Made by a program: the position numbers and the translations under genes. Of a stretch of 15,214 nucleotides of DNA, positions 8,104 through 13,423 are shown one piece after another. Within the stretch, counting starts at the first letter, position 1. Every line of letters begins with the position of its first letter. The stretch covers positions 1 to 15,214 of the forward strand of contig CAYWGR010000142.1 of NCBI GenBank assembly GCA_964458015.1, given 5' to 3'. The notes beneath the pieces are model-generated. The model saw nothing but the letters and a program-made list of their open reading frames with translations, was not told the DNA's origin and made no database searches. Origin of the DNA: CAYWGR01 sp964458015. Lineage in GTDB: Bacteria; Planctomycetota; Planctomycetia; Pirellulales; Thermoguttaceae.

Positions 8104-8897
8104 CCGACAGCCGACTTCGCGACGTGCAAGCAGTTTATAGTGGGCCCGAGGGCAAATTGTGGGAACTGGTCATGGGCCAGCAGATTCACATCGGCGGATT
8201 GCAGTCGTCGATGCAACTCGCGGAAAAGGCCGGCATCGGCCAGGGGATGTCGGGCGTCGATCTTTGCTGTTGCAGCGGCGCGGGGATGCGTTTTTTGGTT
8301 CGATTCCGCAATGTCGCGCGCATGCACGGCGTTGACGCCACGGAGGCGGTCGTCGAACAGGGCCGGCTTCGTTGTGCGGCCGAAGGATTTGCCGACCGCA
8401 TTGATTTTACCTTGGCCGACGCTTGCAACACGGGGCTTCCCGCGGCCAGTGCCGATTTTGTGTGGGGTGAAGATGCCTGGTGCTACGTGATCGACAAGCC
8501 TGGGCTGATTGCCGAGGCCGTTCGATTGTTGAAGCCCGGTGGAATCGTCGCCTTCACCGATTGGGTCGATGGTCCGACCAAAACAACGGATGGAGAATTG
8601 ATTCGCTACCGCCGGTTCATGAAATTTCCGAACACGCTCGACCGGGACGGCTATGTTTCGTTGCTGCGAGATCAAGGCTGCGAAATTCTTGCTGCCGAAG
8701 ACACCGGGCGTTTTGCACCGTATGTGGATCTTTATCTCAATATGCTGAATATGCAGTTGACCTCCGACGCCTTGCGGATCATCGGCTATGACATGGCGTT
8801 GATGGAGTCGTTGGGCGGCGAAATGAGCTTTATGCGTGAATTAGCCCACGCCGGTAAAATATCGCAAGGGCAATTTATTGCCCGCAAGAAGGCTTGA
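8100..8897 (+). CDS. Class I SAM-dependent methyltransferase heading the selenium/double-cubane operon
   Basis: The product is a 265-residue soluble enzyme. The N-terminal VYSGPEGKLWELVMG and QQIHIGG (12-33) resemble the sarcosine/dimethylglycine methyltransferase-like group, whose members methylate small amines. Motif I is VDLCCCSGAG (53-62), where the usual Asp-x-Gly-Cys-Gly pattern is replaced by three cysteines. The strand-2 acid is Asp79 (HGVDAT), and DACNTGLP (107-114) and ADFVWGEDAW (118-127) complete the cofactor pocket. GAGG lies 8 nt before the ATG. The next gene starts 13 nt after its stop, so it is the first certain gene of the operon. The acceptor is unknown; a small amine, a thiol or a selenium/arsenic species are all possible, and operon context favours selenium metabolism (inference). 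Confidence 0.85.
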   Translation: MTDSRLRDVQAVYSGPEGKLWELVMGQQIHIGGLQSSMQLAEKAGIGQGMSGVDLCCCSGAGMRFLVRFRNVARMHGVDATEAVVEQGRLRCAAEGFADRIDFTLADACNTGLPAASADFVWGEDAWCYVIDKPGLIAEAVRLLKPGGIVAFTDWVDGPTKTTDGELIRYRRFMKFPNTLDRDGYVSLLRDQGCEILAAEDTGRFAPYVDLYLNMLNMQLTSDALRIIGYDMALMESLGGEMSFMRELAHAGKISQGQFIARKKA

Positions 8898-8910
8898 GAA
8901 GGAAGAAGTC

Positions 8911-10128
8911 ATGTCGAGTTGTTGCGGCAAGAGCAGCGGCGGGCAGCGGTCGGACGACGGCCCCTTGGCTTGGTTCAGCCGGATGATCGAGTATTGTTGC
9001 GAGTATGCCGAGGCAACGAAGACCTCGGGGCGGCCGGTGGTTGGGATCCTTTGCGAGTACACACCGCGCGAGTTGATCATGGCCGCCGGCGGCGTGCCGG
9101 TTTGTCTGTGCGGCGGTTCGGCGAAGACGATTTCGGCGGCCGAGCAGCACTTGCCCGCCAATCTTTGCCCGCTGATCAAATCCACCTACGGATACCACGT
9201 TTTGCGGAGCAATCCTTTTCTGGAAATGGCCGACCTTGTGGTGGGCGAAACCACTTGCGACGGCAAGAAGAAGATGTATGAACACATGGCCGAATCGCGG
9301 CCGATGTACGTCTTGTCGCTTCCGCACAAAAGCGGCGACGGCGACGCACTCGATTCGTGGGTTCGCGAGTTGCAACTATTTCGGACGTTTCTGGCCGAGC
9401 GTTTTGCGACGGATGTCAGCGACGAGAAAATTCGCGAGGCCGCACGGCTGCTGAATCGCGAGCGACGGTTGCGCCGAGAACTGGCCGGTGCGATGAAGGC
9501 CGATTGCCCTCCGTTGACCGGCCGGCAGCTACTGGACTGCAAGAGCAGCATCTGGGGCATGCCCGCGGCACTGCAACAGTATGAACAACTGCTCGACTCG
9601 TTTAGCAATAACAATCTTCCTTCGCCCGCTTGCGGGAAAGGGGCTAACGGCACTGTTCGCGTGTTGATGACGGGCGTGCCGTTGGTTCATGGCGCGGAAC
9701 GTGTGTTGGATATTATCGAACAAAACGGCGGGCTGGTCGTTGCAATGGAGAATTGCACGGGCTTGAAACCTTTGATGGACGACGTGGACATCGAGGTCGC
9801 GGATCCGCTCCGTGCTTTGGCCGAAAAATACTTTCATCTGCCCTGCTCGGTGATGACGCCTAACAATCGGCGGCTCGATATGCTCCGGCAAATGGCGGCC
9901 GATTATCGGGCCGAGTGCGTCGTCGAGTTGGTTTGGCAGGCATGTTTGACCTACGATGTGGAATCGCATCGCGTCAAACGGTTCGTGGAAAAAGAGTTGG
10001 GCCTGCCCTATCTGCATATCGAAACCGATTATTCGCCGTCCGATTCCATGCGCATTTCGTTGCGGGTCGAGGCGCTATTGGAAACGGTACGCGGCCGACG
10101 CACCGCAGCCGGATGCGACCGCTCATGA
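8911..10128 (+). CDS. YjiM-like double-cubane-cluster protein (2-hydroxyacyl-CoA dehydratase family)
   Basis: Characterised relatives carry an [Fe8S9] double-cubane cluster and, once reduced by an ATP-dependent activator, carry out difficult reductions of small molecules. The 405-residue product closely follows my memory of E. coli YjiM: NLCPLIKSTYG (84-94), VVGETTCDGKKKMYEHMAE (110-128), MENCTG (279-284), WQACLTYDVES (342-352) and HIETDYSPSD (369-378). Cys48, 86, 116, 282, 312 and 345 are the probable cluster ligands. The N-terminus MSSCCGKSS adds a small Cys pair. The ATG at 8911 is chosen because AGGAAGAAG lies just upstream and family homology begins soon after. A Pro/Gly linker at about 232-249 comes from a repeat-like insert. 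The stop overlaps the next start (ATGA). The substrate is unknown; an acyl-CoA is unlikely given the YjiM-like signature. Confidence 0.94.
   Translation: MSSCCGKSSGGQRSDDGPLAWFSRMIEYCCEYAEATKTSGRPVVGILCEYTPRELIMAAGGVPVCLCGGSAKTISAAEQHLPANLCPLIKSTYGYHVLRSNPFLEMADLVVGETTCDGKKKMYEHMAESRPMYVLSLPHKSGDGDALDSWVRELQLFRTFLAERFATDVSDEKIREAARLLNRERRLRRELAGAMKADCPPLTGRQLLDCKSSIWGMPAALQQYEQLLDSFSNNNLPSPACGKGANGTVRVLMTGVPLVHGAERVLDIIEQNGGLVVAMENCTGLKPLMDDVDIEVADPLRALAEKYFHLPCSVMTPNNRRLDMLRQMAADYRAECVVELVWQACLTYDVESHRVKRFVEKELGLPYLHIETDYSPSDSMRISLRVEALLETVRGRRTAAGCDRS
9619..9641 (+). repeat. REP-like palindromic segment inside the double-cubane gene
   Basis: A CCTTC..CCCGC-TT-GCGGG..AAAGG imperfect palindrome (core 9625-9636) encodes the linker LPSPACGKG. 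The opposite strand reads PLAPFPQAGEG. Similar peptide strings are produced by dispersed intergenic palindromes in many bacterial genomes, so this looks like an in-frame repeat insertion in a surface linker. Confidence 0.45.
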
Positions 10129-11033
10129 AAACTGTCGCTTATTGCAGTCCGTTCGTTCCCATCGAATGGATCGCGGCGCATGGCCTGCGTCCGAGGCGAT
10201 TGGCGATGCATGGCGCCGAACAAAAGCTGCCGGCCGCCGTGGCGCGCGGCGTTTGTCCTTATGCCGGCATTCTGATGGAATCCACACTCTCGGATTTCGA
10301 GGCGGATGCCTTGGTTCTGACGACGGCCTGCGACCAGATGCGCTATGCCGCGGTGATTTTGGAAAGCCGGTGGCGATGCCCTGTCTTTTTGTTGAACGTG
10401 CCCTCGACCTGGCAAACGGCCGCCGTGCGGCAACTGTACCACGATGAATTGCAGCGATTGGGCCGATTCCTTGTCGCCCTGGGCGGAACGACTCCCGCGC
10501 CGGCTTTCTTGGCGAAAACCATGCTCGATGTTGAACGAACGCGAAAGTGCAAGAATTGCGTCGAGCAAGATGCCGCCGACAGCGGCAATTGCATTCCGCT
10601 GGCCTTGGTGGGCGGGCCGCTGTTGGATTCCGATCGAGTGTTGTTCTCTTTAGTAGAACAAGCGGGCGGTCGCGTGGTTTTGGACGCGACGGAGAACAGC
10701 GAACGAACGCAACCCCGGCCCTTCGATCCGGAACATCTGGCGGCCGACCCGTTGCAAGAGTTGACAGATGCCTATTTCGAGGGGATTCAAGACGTATTTC
10801 GCCGGCCCAATCGCGGACTTTATGAATGGTTGGGCCGCGAACTGGCGGCGCGGCGCGTGCAGGGGATTCTATTCCGGCGTTATCTCTGGTGCGATCTCTG
10901 GCATGCCGAGTTGCGGCGCATGCAAGAATTGAGCCGCCTGCCGGTGTTGGAATTAGACGTGGGGCCCGACGATCTCCATTCGCCGAATCGCATGCAAGGG
11001 CGTATCGAGGCTTTTTTGGAGACGTTGCGATGA
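10125..11033 (+). CDS. Short 2-hydroxyacyl-CoA dehydratase-like subunit
   Basis: The product has 302 residues, shorter than the usual 370-430. The fold signature is visible: an N-terminal PFVPIEWIAAHGLRPRRL (9-26) corresponding to the P.E...AAG..P block, VCPYAGILMES (43-53, Cys44), TTACDQMRY (66-74, Cys69), RRYLWCDLWHAE (251-262, Cys256) and the C-terminal LDVGPDDLHSPNRMQGRIEAFLE. Three conserved cysteines are enough for one [4Fe-4S] cluster, as in dehydratase and benzoyl-CoA reductase subunits. An extra Cys pair KCKNC (141-145) and Cys156 lie in the middle. ATG at 10125 overlaps the stop of the upstream gene and its own stop overlaps the next start, indicating coupled translation and probably a complex with its neighbours. 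It may be a partner or scaffold of the double-cubane protein. Confidence 0.85.
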   Translation: MKTVAYCSPFVPIEWIAAHGLRPRRLAMHGAEQKLPAAVARGVCPYAGILMESTLSDFEADALVLTTACDQMRYAAVILESRWRCPVFLLNVPSTWQTAAVRQLYHDELQRLGRFLVALGGTTPAPAFLAKTMLDVERTRKCKNCVEQDAADSGNCIPLALVGGPLLDSDRVLFSLVEQAGGRVVLDATENSERTQPRPFDPEHLAADPLQELTDAYFEGIQDVFRRPNRGLYEWLGRELAARRVQGILFRRYLWCDLWHAELRRMQELSRLPVLELDVGPDDLHSPNRMQGRIEAFLETLR

Positions 11034-12418
11034 TCCAGCCGCCTCGCAAAATCTCGCTCGCTGGGTGGGAAAACCGCTATGCTGAATTGCATGCGCGGGG
11101 TTTGCGCGAGCCCGACTACGGCGGACCGCTTGGCCGGCATCTGGAGGACGGCGACCGGCGGCTGATTAAGCTGGAAATGGACGATTCGGCGGCGGCGTTG
11201 CGGTTGTGGAATTTTTTGCTGACCGAAGAGAATCGTCTGCGGCGTCATGCGGCCGCAGGCAAACGGCTGGTCGGCGCGATGAAAGACCTTGGCACCGTGC
11301 CGGTCATGGCGTATGCATTCGAGAATCTTGTGGCGTTTTATCCCGACGGCGCATGGTGGCTGCCGTGTCTGTTGGAAGGCGGCGACGACTTGCTGCCGAT
11401 CGCCGACGCCCTGGGAATTGACGAATCGTTTTGCCCCGTTCGTGCAATGTTGGGCGCTTTCGAGACCGGCGGCCGCTTTCCGATTCCTGGTTTGTTGATG
11501 TGCAGCGTTGGGGCCACGTGCGACGATTTTTCGGCGATTGCGCAGCGTTTGGAGTCGTTGGGCCGGCCGATTTTCTGGTGGGAGATGCCCCATCGTCGTC
11601 GCGTTGAGCCAGGCGAACCGGCCGTTGAACTTCCCGGCGGTTTTCATGCGCCGGCCGATCAGGTCGCCTTCGTGCAATTGGAGCTTGAACGTGTTCGGCA
11701 GGCGTTGGAAACGTATGCAGGCCGGCGAATCAGCGATTACGAGCTATCCCAGGGCATTGCAAAAGCCAACGAAGTACGTCGCCGATTGGCAGCGCTGCGG
11801 CGGATGGTTTTCGAGGCCGACACTTGCCCCTTGCCGGCTTTGGAACTGATGATTGCCGAGATGCTGGCCATCCATTTTTGCTCGGATCGTCAGGAAACGG
11901 TTGCTGTATTGAGCGAGTTGCTCGACGAAGTGCGAGACCGCATTCAGGCGGGCGTTGGCGTGCTTTCGGCGGACGCGGTTCGTATTTTTTGGGTCAATCC
12001 GGTCGCCGATCTTCGCATTATGAATATTTTGGAAGATGCCGGCGGCCGACTGTGCGGCACGGACTTTATGTTTTGCCATGCTTTGGACCTGATCGACGAA
12101 AATTTGCCGCCCTTAGAATCGCTGGCTCGCATGGCATTGGCCGATCCGATGGTTGGCTCGGCCCTGGATCGGGCGGAACGGATTTGTGCCGATGCGGTTC
12201 GATTTCATGCGGAAGCGGTCGTGATTTCACGCATTCCCGGGGCAAGTCACTGTGCCCACGAGGGTGCTTTGATCGGCGAGGCGATTGGTAGTAGGCTATC
12301 CATTCCCGTGGTCGAGATCGAGGTGCCGCCGATTGTCGATGCGATGCTGCCGACATTGCGCACGCGGCTCGAAGCCTTGTTGGAAACCGCACGGGGGCAT
12401 AAACTAGAGATTCAATAA
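11030..12418 (+). CDS. Diverged 2-hydroxyacyl-CoA dehydratase-family subunit
   Basis: The product has 462 residues. The family layout is recognisable: PVMAYAFENLVAFYPDG (91-107), FCPVRAMLGAF (134-144, Cys135), LMCSVGATCDDFS (156-168, Cys158/164), a helical middle with GRRISDYELSQGIAKANEVRR (231-251), WVNPVADLRIMNILEDAGG (321-339) and a C-terminal IPGASHCAHEGALIGEA (402-418, Cys408). Cys135, Cys164 and Cys408 are the most likely cluster ligands. The usual D/E-x-D-Y C-terminal block is replaced by VEIEVPP, so it has drifted from enzymes of known function. ATG at 11030 overlaps the stop of the upstream subunit. With the 302-residue subunit it may form a heterodimer like HgdA-HgdB or BcrB-BcrC, apart from or alongside the YjiM-like protein. 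Confidence 0.85.
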   Translation: MIQPPRKISLAGWENRYAELHARGLREPDYGGPLGRHLEDGDRRLIKLEMDDSAAALRLWNFLLTEENRLRRHAAAGKRLVGAMKDLGTVPVMAYAFENLVAFYPDGAWWLPCLLEGGDDLLPIADALGIDESFCPVRAMLGAFETGGRFPIPGLLMCSVGATCDDFSAIAQRLESLGRPIFWWEMPHRRRVEPGEPAVELPGGFHAPADQVAFVQLELERVRQALETYAGRRISDYELSQGIAKANEVRRRLAALRRMVFEADTCPLPALELMIAEMLAIHFCSDRQETVAVLSELLDEVRDRIQAGVGVLSADAVRIFWVNPVADLRIMNILEDAGGRLCGTDFMFCHALDLIDENLPPLESLARMALADPMVGSALDRAERICADAVRFHAEAVVISRIPGASHCAHEGALIGEAIGSRLSIPVVEIEVPPIVDAMLPTLRTRLEALLETARGHKLEIQ

Positions 12419-12441
12419 TTTCCTGAACCATTGATGCAACC

Positions 12442-13251
12442 ATGATTTGTGCGGGAATAGACGCGGGATCGAGAACTACGAAAGTCGTGCTCTTGGGCGA
12501 CGACGGCCATGACGTATTGGCCTCCGGCGTCGTCGATCAGGGCATCGAGCAAGATGCGCTGGCCGAATCGCTGCTGGATCGGTTGCTGGAAGAAAAGGGG
12601 CTAAACCGCGGTTGCGTCGGTGCGATTGTGGCCACGGGCTATGGACGCAAGCTGATCCGCGCGGCCGATGCCGCAGTGACGGAAATCACGTGTCAGGCCC
12701 GGGGTGCAAGGCGGCACGTGCCCGAGGCACGCACCATCATCGACATCGGCGGTCAAGACAGCAAACTGTTGCGGCTGCAGGCCGATGGCGCCGTGGCGGA
12801 TTTCGTGATGAATGATCGATGCGCTGCGGGCACGGGGCGTTTTTTGGAATTATTGGCGGCTCGATTGGGCGTGCGATTGGCTTGCCTTGGCGAGTTGGCC
12901 CAAAAGAGTCGTGGGCCCGCCATGATCAGCAGCATGTGCGTCGTGTTTGCCGAGACCGAAATTATCGGGCTATTGGCCTCGGGCATTTTGCCCGAAGATA
13001 TTGTCGCGGGAGTTCAAGCGTCATTGGCGATGCGCGTGGCCGCCATGACGGGCCGCAACATTACGCCGCCGGTGGTGCTTACGGGCGGAGTGGCTCTGGT
13101 GCCCGGCATGGAGACGGCGCTGGGCGCGGCACTGGGCCAATCGCTAACAGTCGCGCCGCAGCCGCAATTGACCTGCGCCCTGGGAGCAGCCATTCTGGCC
13201 CAACATCGGCTTAATGGCCGGCCTCTGCCGACCCATGGACCGGCAGTTTGA
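12442..13251 (+). CDS. ATP-dependent activator (HgdC/BcrA/YjiL-type [4Fe-4S] ATPase)
   Basis: Activators of this family are homodimers with one bridging [4Fe-4S] cluster. ATP binding drives a helix movement that pushes an electron at very low potential into the dehydratase or double-cubane partner. The 269-residue product is a full-length ASKHA ATPase: GIDAGSRTTKVVL (5-17), GYGRKLI (66-72), DIGGQDSK (101-108), NDRCAAGTGRFLE (124-136), SSMCVVFAETEI (163-174) and TGGVALVPGM (214-223). Cys127 and Cys166 are the cluster ligands. It begins 23 bp after the third subunit, without an evident ribosome site. A single activator presumably serves all three upstream dehydratase-like proteins. Its electron donor (ferredoxin or flavodoxin) is not in the window. 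Confidence 0.95.
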   Translation: MICAGIDAGSRTTKVVLLGDDGHDVLASGVVDQGIEQDALAESLLDRLLEEKGLNRGCVGAIVATGYGRKLIRAADAAVTEITCQARGARRHVPEARTIIDIGGQDSKLLRLQADGAVADFVMNDRCAAGTGRFLELLAARLGVRLACLGELAQKSRGPAMISSMCVVFAETEIIGLLASGILPEDIVAGVQASLAMRVAAMTGRNITPPVVLTGGVALVPGMETALGAALGQSLTVAPQPQLTCALGAAILAQHRLNGRPLPTHGPAV

Positions 13252-13261
13252 CCTGGAACTG

Positions 13262-13280
13262 TATGTCCGACACGGACATA
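13262..13280 (+). terminator. Hairpin with T-rich tail after the activator gene
   Basis: TATGTCCG-ACA-CGGACATA is a perfect 8-bp stem with a 3-nt loop, beginning 11 bp after the activator stop and followed on the plus strand by TTTCGTTT. This fits a weak intrinsic terminator that separates the double-cubane operon from selD. On the minus strand the same hairpin lies just after the UGA of the 19-codon ORF. Confidence 0.5.
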
Positions 13281-13294
13281 TTTCGTTTCCCCGG

Positions 13295-13354
13295 TCAGCA
13301 GCCGGGCAGTACGAGAAGGCCGGTAATCAGCAATAATCCCAAAAACCACCGCAT
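13295..13354 (-). CDS. Tiny lipoprotein-like peptide ORF ending Cys-UGA
   Basis: ATG at 13354 on the minus strand is preceded by AGGAG with an ideal 7-nt spacer. It opens a 19-codon ORF, MRWFLGLLLITGLLVLPGC, followed by UGA. It reads as a signal peptide ending in a lipobox-like LPGC. A consensus TATAAT (13389-13394) lies upstream. Good expression signals and the hydrophobic pattern argue that it is real despite its size; tiny lipopeptides of this kind seem common in planctomycetes (recollection, not checked). If UGA were read as Sec the frame would continue to 13211 (48 residues), overlapping the activator 3' end antisense. I annotate the UGA as a stop. Confidence 0.5.
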   Translation of the reverse strand: MRWFLGLLLITGLLVLPGC

Positions 13355-13382
13355 TGCACGACTCCTGTAAGAGTTTTAGAAT
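13354..13382 (+). promoter_or_regulatory. Putative selD promoter
   Basis: TTGCAC (13354-13359) and TAGAAT (13377-13382) are separated by 17 bp, placing transcription start near 13389 and leaving about 35 nt before the selD ATG at 13424. The -35 match is weak (3 of 6); the -10 match is 5 of 6. Confidence 0.4.
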
Positions 13383-13388
13383 CATTCA

Positions 13389-13394
13389 ATTATA
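13389..13394 (-). promoter_or_regulatory. Consensus -10 box for the 19-codon ORF
   Basis: TATAAT on the minus strand lies 34 bp upstream of the tiny ORF start. No clear -35 box is seen. It overlaps the likely selD start region, so the two divergent promoters would share DNA. Confidence 0.4.
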
Positions 13395-13423
13395 CGTTGT
13401 GCTTTCCTGGATGGATGCCATTT

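Noticed and set aside
10123..11049. 308-residue minus-strand open frame opposite the second dehydratase-like subunit.
   Set aside because: Its composition (Arg, Pro, Ala, Ser-rich without motifs) is that of an antisense shadow in GC-rich DNA; the plus strand carries recognisable Cys motifs and ATGA overlaps.
8100..13251. Interpretation of the dehydratase-like cluster as benzoyl-CoA or 2-hydroxyglutaryl-CoA degradation.
   Set aside because: No CoA transferase, CoA ligase, ring-cleavage or beta-oxidation genes are nearby, and the first subunit carries YjiM-type double-cubane signatures.
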